Shown piece by piece: positions 1-6,352 of a stretch of 31,560 nt of DNA. Under the pieces are notes generated by a model. That model ran no database searches. It was not told the DNA's origin and saw only the letters and a program-made list of their open reading frames with translations. The stretch's first letter is position 1; every line of letters begins with the position of its first letter. The translations under genes were made by a program, and so were the position numbers. Source of the DNA: a virus; IMG/VR virus record IMGVR_UViG_3300025697_000095, positions 1-31,560 of that record. One strand, 5' to 3'.

Positions 1-60
1 GGGCTTTTGTGTTGTAAAATAAGGCTATTCCACTATTAACTTCTTAATAGGGTTGGCTAC

Positions 61-88
61 TTGCCTTATATTGGCACTATGGTAAGAT
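61..88 (+). promoter_or_regulatory. possible sigma70-type promoter
   Basis: TTGCCT at 61-66 and TAAGAT at 83-88 are separated by 16 bases, the same spacing seen in the better promoters at 4270 and 13689. It lies about 30 bases before the first small ORF. The boxes match the consensus only partly, so this is a weak call. Confidence 0.28.
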
Positions 89-118
89 ATAGATATTAGT
101 AGGTAATTATAAATAACT

Positions 119-205
119 ATGAAAGATTTATTAGAGAGAGAACAAGCGTTTGCCCTAAAAGAGCTGGGGGCAATCGAACCAAAAGTCGAAGCCGAAGAAG
201 GTTAG
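119..205 (+). CDS. very short acidic peptide, possible TAG readthrough
   Basis: This ORF of 28 codons starts at an ATG preceded by the A/T-rich tract typical of this genome and ends at TAG (203-205). It is rich in Glu, Lys and Leu and looks helical. After the TAG the same frame runs ten more charged codons (206-235) to another TAG (236-238), then one Lys codon and two TAA stops. I do not recognise the product. It could be a genuine short protein, the first part of a longer protein read through TAG, or a decayed gene. The other genes use TAG as an ordinary terminator, so termination at 205 is the default reading. Confidence 0.4.
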   Translation: MKDLLEREQAFALKELGAIEPKVEAEEG

Positions 206-248
206 CGAGAAGCTGAAAAAGACTTCCGTGATCCTTAGAAATAATAAA

Positions 249-332
249 ATGAAAACTAAAGAATTAATTGCTTGGGTAATATCAGCCGCCATCATATTAG
301 TAGCAATGTTCGTATTCGCAATAACAATATAA
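249..332 (+). CDS. small single-pass membrane peptide
   Basis: The ORF encodes 27 residues. A short charged N-terminus (MKTKE) is followed by a nearly continuous hydrophobic helix of about 20 residues (Ala, Ile, Val, Met and Phe) ending at the C-terminus, which predicts one transmembrane segment. The stop TAA is 2 bases before the next ATG at 335, so the two are probably co-transcribed. I cannot name a function. Tiny membrane peptides recur in this genome (also at 5592, 8374 and 9453), which supports its being real despite its size. Confidence 0.5.
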   Translation: MKTKELIAWVISAAIILVAMFVFAITI

Positions 333-334
333 TT

Positions 335-496
335 ATGAGTAACATACCAACAATAAATTGGTTAGAAAATTGCCAAAGCGAATACATCGCTGGCGATAAA
401 AAGCAAAGGTCAGAAATTATTAGCGAAATGCGGTCGTTTGGTTTCAATAATGACGCCGAGTGGCTAATAAAAGAATTATGGATAATCAAGAAATAA
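335..496 (+). CDS. hypothetical protein, 53 aa
   Basis: I chose the ATG at 335 because it follows the upstream stop by 2 bases and is preceded by an A/T tract. An in-frame upstream TTG extension would overlap the membrane peptide completely. The product is small and soluble, with Trp-rich ends (TINWLENC near the start and ELWIIKK at the end) and a charged helical middle. It overlaps the next gene by 19 bases in another frame. I do not recognise the family. It sits in a run of small early genes and may be a regulatory or accessory early protein, but that is inferred from position only. Confidence 0.58.
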   Translation: MSNIPTINWLENCQSEYIAGDKKQRSEIISEMRSFGFNNDAEWLIKELWIIKK

Positions 497-633
497 TCCA
501 AGAAGTAGTTGACCTAGATACCGAAATTGAACGTCAACTGCACCAGATAGAAGACATCTACGAAGACATCAAAGCGGACATGGTTCGCAGAGGTGACTGG
601 CTCAATAAATTACAAAGAAACTTAAATAAATAA
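478..633 (+). CDS. small coiled-coil-like protein, 51 aa
   Basis: The ORF begins at an ATG inside the end of the preceding gene and ends 2 bases before the next start. The sequence is strongly charged and heptad-like, with repeated Glu/Asp/Ile/Leu spacing from about residue 5 to 36, so an amphipathic helix or short coiled coil is expected. No motif identifies its role. Tight overlap with its neighbours on both sides supports translation as part of one early operon. Confidence 0.6.
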   Translation: MDNQEIIQEVVDLDTEIERQLHQIEDIYEDIKADMVRRGDWLNKLQRNLNK

Positions 634-635
634 AT

Positions 636-1133
636 ATGAAAATAGAATGGATAGAGAATAAGTCTGATGATTGGAAACTAGCCACCATCGCTGACGGTGC
701 GAACGTAACTAAGAACGTATCAATCAATCGGACAAGTAAGAAAGGTGAGGTCTTCCCTGACTTTGATAACCTCCAAGCGGGGCGAGAAGTTGACGGTAAC
801 TTATGGGAAAGCTCACAAGGTAAGTGGTATTTATTCCCCGTTACCAAGCCAACGCCAGGTATTATGGGTAACAAGCCAGCGTATGGAGTTGCCAAAAACA
901 TGGAACGTAAGGAGACTTCAATCAGTAAGTCGATGGATAGAAAAGACAACGCCATCACCTTAGCGGGGACAGCTAGAGACGCTACCTTGCTAACGGTTAA
1001 TTTCTACCCAGAGTTGGCTACCGCCCCAGATAAAGAAGAAGCAATCAAGTTAGTTTGGGAACAATGGCGTGGTTGGTTAATTGAACGGTCGGGCGATTCA
1101 AAAGATATTACTGAAACTAAACAACCTTTCTAA
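636..1133 (+). CDS. possible single-stranded DNA-binding (OB-fold-like) protein
   Basis: This 165-residue protein has a beta-rich N-terminal half (WKLATIADGANVTKNVSIN, then a GKWYLFPV strand around residues 62-69) and a helical section with EEAIKLVWEQWRGWLIERS near residues 134-152. The last residues are acidic and polar and end in Pro-Phe, recalling the Pro-Phe tip with which bacterial SSB proteins contact partners. Length, a beta-barrel-like start and a position just before recombination and replication genes fit an SSB-like role. No diagnostic motif is visible, so this is an inference. It could equally be an unrelated early protein. The gene lies 2 bases after the previous stop and 3 bases before the next start. 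Confidence 0.8.
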   Translation: MKIEWIENKSDDWKLATIADGANVTKNVSINRTSKKGEVFPDFDNLQAGREVDGNLWESSQGKWYLFPVTKPTPGIMGNKPAYGVAKNMERKETSISKSMDRKDNAITLAGTARDATLLTVNFYPELATAPDKEEAIKLVWEQWRGWLIERSGDSKDITETKQPF

Positions 1134-1136
1134 ATT

Positions 1137-1292
1137 ATGAAATCAAATAAAATACAAGTTAGAAGTAGCAAAAAAGAGAGATTCCAAAAGATTTGTAACA
1201 ATCACGAATTTACGATGAATCTTGTCCTTGAAAAGTATATTGAAATGGTTTGTCGTGAGAACAGTATTAGAACCGAGGAGTGGTCTTACTAG
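1137..1292 (+). CDS. candidate ribbon-helix-helix DNA-binding protein
   Basis: The product has 51 residues. Its layout is a short strand (KIQVRSS, residues 5-11), a first helix (KKERFQKICNNHEF) and a second helix (NLVLEKYIEMVCRE), which is the order and size of Arc/CopG-type ribbon-helix-helix domains. Such proteins are dimeric repressors. The start ATG is 3 bases after the preceding stop. It ends with TAG, followed in frame by more codons up to TGA, but I see no reason to assume readthrough. The fold assignment is by pattern, not by a specific motif. Confidence 0.6.
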   Translation: MKSNKIQVRSSKKERFQKICNNHEFTMNLVLEKYIEMVCRENSIRTEEWSY

Positions 1293-1321
1293 CCCCTAGA
1301 ATGCCTCACAATCAATGAAAC

Positions 1322-1552
1322 ATGACAAACTTAACACAACATCAAAAGATACTTGATTTCTGTTCTGACGGCAAATTTCACTGCCAAAATGAGTTTAGGG
1401 CAAACTTCATATTTTCTCCCCATAAAAGGCGAAGTGAAATAACAGAAAAATATGGTTATATTTGGGAAAATAAGCCATGTGAGCATGGGGTAAAGAACCA
1501 AAAAGATTATAGGATGGTCCCAAAAGGACAATTAAACTTAATAAGATTATGA
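1322..1552 (+). CDS. putative winged-helix DNA-binding protein, 76 aa
   Basis: The N-terminus (LTQHQKILDFCSDGKFHC) resembles the first helix of small phage winged-helix proteins, and the region around residues 34-45 (KRRSEITEKYGY) looks like the recognition helix leading to a wing. This is a general resemblance to small phage HTH proteins that I cannot pin to a family. Three Cys and two His residues are scattered without a clear zinc ligand spacing. The stop TGA overlaps the next ATG (4 bases), implying translational coupling. Confidence 0.62.
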   Translation: MTNLTQHQKILDFCSDGKFHCQNEFRANFIFSPHKRRSEITEKYGYIWENKPCEHGVKNQKDYRMVPKGQLNLIRL

Positions 1553-1929
1553 ACAAGGTAAATGACAACCTAAAAAAGAAAATGGTTGATCGCTCGACCG
1601 AGGTTATTGATCGCTCGACCGAGGTTATTGATCGCTCGACCGAGGTTATTTGTTTGAAAGAAAATACTTTTAATTTAGTTGTTGATAAGTGTGCCAAGAT
1701 AAGGACCAAGATTTTTGAAAACTCGGGCAAATATACGGCTATTTTATTTGATCTATTTTACTTTGATAATTTTGTCGAAGAGATAAGCAAACTAAAAGAT
1801 AAACCTGTTTCTGTTTATGTTTTCTCTTATACTAAAGACTTTTCCCGAGAGGAGTTTGTCGATCTTGGTATTGATTTTACGGTTGAGGCAATACCCGAGA
1901 AGATTCTTGAAACCTATAAGAAAATATAA
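1549..1929 (+). CDS. orphan C-terminal fragment resembling type III Mod, with DRSTEVI repeats
   Basis: The 126-residue ORF has two parts. Residues 14-34 are three copies of a seven-residue unit (DRSTEVI). The rest (from about residue 50: KYTAILFDLFYFDNFVEE, then VYVFSYTKDFSREEF and EKILETYKKI) resembles, from memory, the extreme C-terminus of type III restriction-modification methyltransferases (Mod) that lie directly before Res. The methyltransferase catalytic motifs (DPPY, FxGxG) are absent, so it cannot methylate. The downstream gene is Res-like, which supports the reading that a Mod-Res pair was captured and Mod eroded. An 18-bp tandem duplication at the 3' end creates the present stop. 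The original end (TYKKIFNF) is still readable beyond it. Confidence 0.58.
   Translation: MNKVNDNLKKKMVDRSTEVIDRSTEVIDRSTEVICLKENTFNLVVDKCAKIRTKIFENSGKYTAILFDLFYFDNFVEEISKLKDKPVSVYVFSYTKDFSREEFVDLGIDFTVEAIPEKILETYKKI
1588..1650 (+). repeat. three perfect 21-bp tandem direct repeats (iteron-like)
   Basis: The unit GATCGCTCGACCGAG plus GTTATT occurs three times without a mismatch (1588-1608, 1609-1629, 1630-1650). Each unit holds an inverted repeat, CTCG-AC-CGAG. The 21-bp period is two helical turns, as in iterons bound by replication initiators, and also seven codons, so it encodes DRSTEVI repeats. Whether DNA or protein is under selection cannot be decided here. Confidence 0.85.
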
Positions 1930-1945
1930 ACCTATAAGAAAATAT
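1910..1945 (+). repeat. 18-bp perfect tandem duplication at a gene end
   Basis: The 18-base unit beginning aaacctataag occurs at 1910-1927 and 1928-1945. The junction forms the TAA stop of the upstream ORF, while the second copy preserves what was probably the original final codons before TAA at about 1955. It looks like a recent slippage event. Confidence 0.85.
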
Positions 1946-1958
1946 TTAATTTCTAATT

Positions 1959-4244
1959 ATGAATAACATCACTTTTAAGGAATATCAGAAAAAAGCTGTA
2001 GATAATATCTACGAGAAGGCCGACCAGTTTCTAAAGTCTGGCGACGAGAATAATCTCAAGCGGATAATTTTTAGGTCCCCGACAGGATCAGGTAAAACCG
2101 TTATGATGGCTGGGGTGATAGAGAGATTGGCTTTAGAGAGTGACAATAATCTATCCTTTGTCTGGATCTCTAAGGGGGTCTTGGCGGACCAAAGTCGTCA
2201 AAAGTTTGAGACACTTATCGGCGGTGGCGGTGTCGAAATGTCGGCTCTTGAGGATATTTTAGATAATGAAATAAAAGAAAATGAGGTCTTATTTATAAAC
2301 TGGGAAAAGATTTTTTCTAAGGCTGGCAAGGATGATCCAAGTAAGGATATTAAAAAGGGCGATCCGCTTAATAAGTTTATGCGAGGCAATGAGTGGGATA
2401 AATCCCTTAAAGTTTTTTGTGAAAATGCGAGAGATGAGGATCGAAAGATCGTTTTGATTATTGATGAGAGCCATTTGAATATTACGTCTAACACCATTGC
2501 GATTATTGACGATATTATTAAGCCATCTTTGCAGATTGATGTTACGGCTACTCCGAAATTGCATGTCCATTATGATTATGGCGATCGAGAGGGGGAGTAT
2601 ATCGAGCTTCAAACGGTTAAGGACGCCGAGGTTATTAAGAAGGAGGTTATTATCAATGTCGATATAGACCGAGATGAGCTCAAGAGCGAGAAAAGTGGTG
2701 ATGTTCTTATTTTTGAAAGGGCGATTAAGAAACGAGAAGAGCTTGAGAAGCTTTATGAAAAAGAAGGCTCAAAAATTAGGCCTCTGGTCTTGGTCCAATT
2801 ACCGAACGAAGGCGAGAAGTTGAGTGCTTTGGATAAGAAAAAAATTGAATGGGCCGAAGAGTTTTTGAAGGAGTGTGGTATTACCTATGAAAATAAGAGA
2901 CTAGCTAAATGGCTAACAGGTAAAAATAAAGAAAATTTGGATAAAATAACCGATCCTGACAATGAAGTTGAATTTCTTATCTTTAAGCAAGTGGTAGCAG
3001 TTGGTTGGGATTGCCCGAGAGCTCATATCTTGCTTAAGTTTCGAGAGACAAGAGTTGCCGTCTTTGAGATCCAGACTGTCGGTCGAATTATGCGAATGCC
3101 CGAGTTTAAGCATTACAAACAAGAGGATCTTAATCGGGCCTATGTCTATGCTAACTTAGAGGAAATTAGAATAGACGAAGAAGCTCTTGAATATTTAAAG
3201 ACTAAGAAGGCAGTAAGAAAAGAAATTTATAAAAACCTTGATCTTGAGTCTGTTTATCTGATGAGAGGGGAGTATAACGATCTTCTACTTGGTTATCGAA
3301 GATATTTCTTTACCGAGTTTCTCTCGAAAATTAAGGGAGTTTTGGATGAAGGTAAGGCCAAGGCTAACTTTGAATTGTTGAAGAAATATAAAAGTGCCGA
3401 CGGGACTAATGTTAATCTTGATGTCCATCGGCTTGAGGAGGGTTTGATCGTAGATGAGATAATTGAAGAGATTGATCAAGAAAATCTAAGTATTGTTGCC
3501 AATAAAACAATCAAAGCTAAGATTTCTGATGATGAAATTGAACGATATTTTATTTCTTTCCTGAAGAAGAATTGTGGCGAGTTTCAACCAGCTCGGTCCT
3601 TTGATAAAATCCGAACGGCTATCTATCAATTATTTGATCGCTATCTTGATTCTAAGAATAAAGATGATCGGCTCTATGTTCAAAAAGTGGTTTTAGGCAA
3701 CCGAGCCTTTTTCCAAGGGGTTATCACTGATTCGGTTAAGGAGTATGCCAAGCACCGAAACAAGGTAGAGAAAATCTATAAGCCAATCCCGAAATGGAAT
3801 GTGCCAGAGCAAGATTTTTACTCTAAGAACGCCGAAGAAAAGAAATACTCGAAATGCGTAATGCAACCAGCTTATATTCTTGCCAAGTGGAAGACCGAGG
3901 TTAGTTTTGTTGAGAATTATCTCGAGGATAGAAAAAATATCGTTTGGTGGTACAAGAACGGCGACGCTAAAAATGAGATCTATTTTGGCTTACCCTTTGT
4001 CGATGAAAAGGGGAGAAACGCCACTTTTTACCCAGACTTCATTGTCGGTTATAAAAACGCTAAGACTGGCATTTTTGACACCCAGGAGGGCCAAACAGCG
4101 ATCAGCGAGGACACCAAACTAAAAGCCAAGGCCTTACAGCGATATATTAAGGACCAAAACAAAAAGGGTCACAATTTATTTGGCGGTATTGTCGTCCCCG
4201 ATAAAGAAAAAAAAATCTGGCGTCTTGGGTCTGTGTTTGTGTAG
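1959..4244 (+). CDS. type III restriction Res-like DEAD/DEAH helicase, nuclease site altered
   Basis: This 761-residue protein has the superfamily 2 helicase core of type III Res subunits. Walker A is SPTGSGKT (residues 40-47), motif II is DESH (169-172), motif III is TATP (196-199), and motif VI is QTVGRIMRM (372-380). The C-terminal endonuclease-like domain holds FYPDFIVGY (Asp693) followed by FDTQEG (706-711). In the PD-(D/E)xK pattern the third residue should be Lys, usually seen as DTK, but here it is Gln709 (codon CAG at 4083-4085). The nuclease is therefore probably inactive, while the ATPase looks intact. No complete Mod partner is visible. The gene uses more GAG, CGA and CTT codons than its neighbours, suggesting acquisition. 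It may now act in replication, recombination or as a decoy for host defence, which is inference. Confidence 0.9.
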   Translation: MNNITFKEYQKKAVDNIYEKADQFLKSGDENNLKRIIFRSPTGSGKTVMMAGVIERLALESDNNLSFVWISKGVLADQSRQKFETLIGGGGVEMSALEDILDNEIKENEVLFINWEKIFSKAGKDDPSKDIKKGDPLNKFMRGNEWDKSLKVFCENARDEDRKIVLIIDESHLNITSNTIAIIDDIIKPSLQIDVTATPKLHVHYDYGDREGEYIELQTVKDAEVIKKEVIINVDIDRDELKSEKSGDVLIFERAIKKREELEKLYEKEGSKIRPLVLVQLPNEGEKLSALDKKKIEWAEEFLKECGITYENKRLAKWLTGKNKENLDKITDPDNEVEFLIFKQVVAVGWDCPRAHILLKFRETRVAVFEIQTVGRIMRMPEFKHYKQEDLNRAYVYANLEEIRIDEEALEYLKTKKAVRKEIYKNLDLESVYLMRGEYNDLLLGYRRYFFTEFLSKIKGVLDEGKAKANFELLKKYKSADGTNVNLDVHRLEEGLIVDEIIEEIDQENLSIVANKTIKAKISDDEIERYFISFLKKNCGEFQPARSFDKIRTAIYQLFDRYLDSKNKDDRLYVQKVVLGNRAFFQGVITDSVKEYAKHRNKVEKIYKPIPKWNVPEQDFYSKNAEEKKYSKCVMQPAYILAKWKTEVSFVENYLEDRKNIVWWYKNGDAKNEIYFGLPFVDEKGRNATFYPDFIVGYKNAKTGIFDTQEGQTAISEDTKLKAKALQRYIKDQNKKGHNLFGGIVVPDKEKKIWRLGSVFV

Positions 4245-4269
4245 TCAAAGATTACGACCTCATTTCCTT

Positions 4270-4297
4270 TTGTGAATTGCAGATTAAATAGTATAAT
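4270..4297 (+). promoter_or_regulatory. sigma70-type promoter for replication gene leader
   Basis: TTGTGA (4270-4275) and a consensus TATAAT (4292-4297) are 16 bases apart in the gap after the helicase gene. Transcription would begin near 4304, giving a leader of about 110 bases before the ATG at 4414. A 42-codon ORF (4304-4432) starting at the predicted +1 might be a leader peptide, but it looks non-conserved in character. Confidence 0.62.
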
Positions 4298-4346
4298 AGA
4301 CACATGGGTAAACGGTTAGACAACAAAATAAATAATTGTTATCAGC

Positions 4347-4400
4347 AATCCTCACGGGGGTTAGGTTCTAACCGACCTTCCCAACCCTGTGAGGATTTTT
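4347..4400 (+). terminator. terminator-like structured leader (possible attenuator)
   Basis: AATCCTCAC (4347-4355) pairs perfectly with GTGAGGATT (4389-4397), and GGG (4356-4358) extends the helix with CCC (4385-4387) across one bulged T, giving 12 bp. Inside lies a second hairpin, GGTTAG-GTT-CTAACC (4359-4373). A T-run (4396-4400) follows. It lies between the promoter at 4270 and the ATG at 4414, so it could terminate a short RNA or attenuate the initiator gene. Confidence 0.6.
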
Positions 4401-4413
4401 GGTTGAAATTATT

Positions 4414-5190
4414 ATGGAAAACGGTTGGATAAAATTACATAGAAAACTCAAAAATAAGGGTTATTGGAAAAAATCTGCCTATGTCCACCTTTGGGTACAC
4501 TTATTATTATCAGTTAATCATAAACCAAAAGAATTTATGTGGAATGGTCAAATAATAATGGTTAAAGAGGGACAGATGATAACTGGTCGGAAACAATTAA
4601 GTGAGGAAACAGGCATTTCACAAACTTCAATCGAGAGAATACTCAAAATGCTCGAAAACGAACATCAAATCGGACAACAAAAAACCACAAAATACCGTTT
4701 AATTACAATAGTTAATTGGGGTAGTCATCAAAAAGTGGACAGCACTCTGGACAACAAGCGGACAACAAGCGGACAACAAGCGGACACAAACAAGAATGTT
4801 AAGAATGTTAAGAATGTTAAGAATGTTAAGAAGGATAAGAATGTTAAGAAGGATAAGAATGTTAAGAAGGGAACTATTGGCGAGCCAATCTCGCAAGAAA
4901 TTCCAGACCTGATCAAACTCTTTGAGGAGGTAAACCCCACCTGTAAGACATACTATGGAAATACCACACAAAGGAAAGCGTGTCAGTTTCTATTTGAGAC
5001 TTATGGTTTTGAGAAGGTTGCTCGTGTTATCAAGGAAGTTTTACCCAAGACTAATGGCAAAGAGTTTTTCCCAACAATTACCACCCCAGTTCAATTAAAA
5101 GATAAGTGGTCTCAATTAGAAGCAAATTATAGGTCGTATATTAGTAAACAAAAATTAAAAAAAGAAAAACAAGGAAATGTCTATTGGTAA
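4414..5190 (+). CDS. phage replication initiator-like protein (N-terminal winged helix)
   Basis: The first 110 residues (GWIKLHRKL, YVHLWVHLLL, MITGRKQLSEETGIS, then SIERILKMLENEHQI and TTKYRLITIVNW) match the N-terminal winged-helix domain common to phage replication organisers and DnaD-like initiators, as I know the family. The C-terminal third (FEEVNP, then FETYGFEKVARVIKEV and QLKDKWSQLEANY) is helical and could bind helicase or loader. The two parts are joined by a low-complexity linker encoded by DNA repeats. I use the ATG at 4414 rather than an upstream TTG because the latter falls in the terminator-like T-run. It overlaps the next gene by 14 bases. It presumably binds and opens the phage origin, perhaps inside its own gene. 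Confidence 0.85.
   Translation: MENGWIKLHRKLKNKGYWKKSAYVHLWVHLLLSVNHKPKEFMWNGQIIMVKEGQMITGRKQLSEETGISQTSIERILKMLENEHQIGQQKTTKYRLITIVNWGSHQKVDSTLDNKRTTSGQQADTNKNVKNVKNVKNVKKDKNVKKDKNVKKGTIGEPISQEIPDLIKLFEEVNPTCKTYYGNTTQRKACQFLFETYGFEKVARVIKEVLPKTNGKEFFPTITTPVQLKDKWSQLEANYRSYISKQKLKKEKQGNVYW
4749..4790 (+). repeat. 11-bp direct repeats inside the initiator gene
   Basis: GGACAACAAGC occurs at 4749-4759, 4760-4770 and 4771-4781, followed by a partial fourth copy. Eleven is not a multiple of three, so each copy is read in a different frame and the protein sequence is not repeated. That points to selection or slippage at DNA level. The period is about one helical turn. Confidence 0.85.
4792..4863 (+). 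repeat. 9-bp repeat array (AAGAATGTT and variants)
   Basis: Eight contiguous 9-base units run from 4792 to 4863. AAGAATGTT occurs at 4792, 4801, 4810, 4819, 4837 and 4855, with AAGAAGGAT at 4828 and 4846. They encode a Lys-Asn-Val/Lys-Lys-Asp linker. The array is AT-rich and abuts the 11-bp repeats, so it could be the melting region of an origin or a simple expanded microsatellite. Confidence 0.85.
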
Positions 5191-5590
5191 AAAATTTAAG
5201 ATAGTTTATGGATTCAATGAGGGCGACTATCTGCCGATTAACGAGAACGAGTTAGTCAAAGCGATTGCTTTATTTATGGAAGGTGGTCGAGCTGTCTTTG
5301 ATGCCGGTGCTGTTCGAGGGAATGATATTATGAGGATTGTACCAGACTGGCACGCTGAGAAAGGGTGGAATAGGGGATATAAAATGACACCTGAAGATTA
5401 TGAAGATATAAAACCACTAGAAAAAGGTTATCAGGAAATATATGGTCAAGCTAAATATCTTACCGAGTATGCCATTAAGGAAGATCGCCGAGACCTCTTA
5501 AGCAAACCATTAAGCGAGGGAATTAAATTACTACCACAAAATCCAATTTCAGGTGAAGTTAAAAAATTGGCGAATAAGTTTAAGATTTAA
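5177..5590 (+). CDS. hypothetical protein, 137 aa
   Basis: The start overlaps the end of the initiator gene by 14 bases. The protein begins with a beta-like segment (FKIVYGFNEGDYLPI), then a helix (ELVKAIALFMEGGRAVF), a conserved-looking patch (RGNDIMRIVPDWHAEKGW) and a Lys-rich helical end. I do not recognise a catalytic motif. The gene lies between initiator and methyltransferase-like genes, so an early role is likely. Trp, His and Asp in the PDWHAEKGW patch might form a binding site, but this is speculation. Confidence 0.72.
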   Translation: MSIGKKFKIVYGFNEGDYLPINENELVKAIALFMEGGRAVFDAGAVRGNDIMRIVPDWHAEKGWNRGYKMTPEDYEDIKPLEKGYQEIYGQAKYLTEYAIKEDRRDLLSKPLSEGIKLLPQNPISGEVKKLANKFKI

Positions 5591-5591
5591 C

Positions 5592-5690
5592 ATGAAATTC
5601 TACTCCTTACTTACCATCACCTACATCATCTACTTACCTTTAGTGTTAGCGGGGATTATTGTTTATTCGGTAATTAGATTTATAAGATGA
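5592..5690 (+). CDS. small membrane peptide, 32 aa
   Basis: The ORF starts 1 base after the previous stop and its TGA overlaps the next ATG. Nearly all 32 residues are hydrophobic or aromatic (Ile, Leu, Tyr and Val), ending in RFIR, which predicts a single transmembrane helix with a positive C-terminal end on the cytoplasmic side. No family is recognised. Its tight packing between two genes supports reality. Confidence 0.52.
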   Translation: MKFYSLLTITYIIYLPLVLAGIIVYSVIRFIR

Positions 5691-6289
5691 AAATACTTCA
5701 ACTTTGTGCTGACACTGGTTCAGATACTAAACCATACCGAGACGCTGGCTATGAAGTTATTTTAGTTGGAAAGAATATTGGAGTAGAAAACTATCATCCA
5801 CCTAAAGATGTTTATGGAATAATTGCTAATCCTGTTTGCACTGAGTTTTCTACTGCCAGAAGTAACGGCCGAGCAAGAAATCCTGGTGAAGGTATGAAAC
5901 TTGTTAAAGAGTGTCAACGAATTATCTCCGAATGTAACCCAACTTTCTGGGTTATTGAAAATCCTGCGACTGGAGTATTAAAAAACTACTTAGGAAAACC
6001 AACTTATCAATATGAGCCGTGGTGGTACGGTAGTCCTTGGTCAAAGAAGACAGCTTTGTGGGGTAAGTTTAATATCCCACCCCGTGAATACCTTAACTGG
6101 GAAGATGTGCCTAAAATTGATGGACTTTACACTCGCCCTGGACGTCAGAAACCATCTCTAGCCTTTATGCACAAAAGTCATGCAAGACTTATCCCAGAAT
6201 TTTCTGGATTTAACCCCCAAAGCGATATGGAATTTAGGTCAATTTGCTCCCAGAAATTTGCTAAAGCGTTTTTTGAAGCAAATAAATAG
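5687..6289 (+). CDS. short C5-cytosine methyltransferase-like protein
   Basis: This 200-residue protein resembles phage-encoded DNA cytosine methyltransferase-like proteins. Motif I is LCADTGSDTKPYRDAGY (residues 6-22), equivalent to the SAM-binding CAGxGG region. Motif IV corresponds to ANPVCTEFS (47-55), where Cys51 is a candidate nucleophile, and motif VI is VIENP (89-93). C5 enzymes are usually above 300 residues with a target-recognition domain and motifs IX-X. Here those are shortened or absent, so target choice and activity are uncertain. The region PWSKKTALWGKFNIP is typical of this phage subfamily, as I recall it. It probably modifies phage DNA against restriction, or is a related nucleotide-modifying enzyme. 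Confidence 0.82.
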   Translation: MKILQLCADTGSDTKPYRDAGYEVILVGKNIGVENYHPPKDVYGIIANPVCTEFSTARSNGRARNPGEGMKLVKECQRIISECNPTFWVIENPATGVLKNYLGKPTYQYEPWWYGSPWSKKTALWGKFNIPPREYLNWEDVPKIDGLYTRPGRQKPSLAFMHKSHARLIPEFSGFNPQSDMEFRSICSQKFAKAFFEANK

Positions 6290-6316
6290 TTATCAACTTT
6301 TTAATAACCTTTACTA

Positions 6317-6345
6317 AAGACAAAACCCCTTTTTTATGGTAAAAT
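6317..6345 (+). promoter_or_regulatory. possible promoter giving an almost leaderless mRNA
   Basis: A weak -35-like AAGACA (6317-6322) and a good -10 TAAAAT (6340-6345) are 17 bases apart. The expected start of transcription (about 6352) falls at or just before the ATG at 6353, so the mRNA would be leaderless or nearly so. Confidence 0.4.
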
Positions 6346-6352
6346 AGGGTAG

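Noticed and set aside
292-501. Minus-strand ORFs throughout the window, such as 292-501, 602-958 and 7696-8034.
   Set aside because: They lie opposite well-supported + strand genes, have no family-like sequence, no spacing logic and no starts in the local style.
1588-1650. CRISPR array.
   Set aside because: The 21-bp units are contiguous without spacers and are within a coding frame.
4304-4432. A 42-codon ORF starting at the predicted transcription start.
   Set aside because: It runs through the strong terminator-like helix and overlaps the initiator gene start, and its sequence looks non-coding. It is mentioned only as a possible leader peptide.
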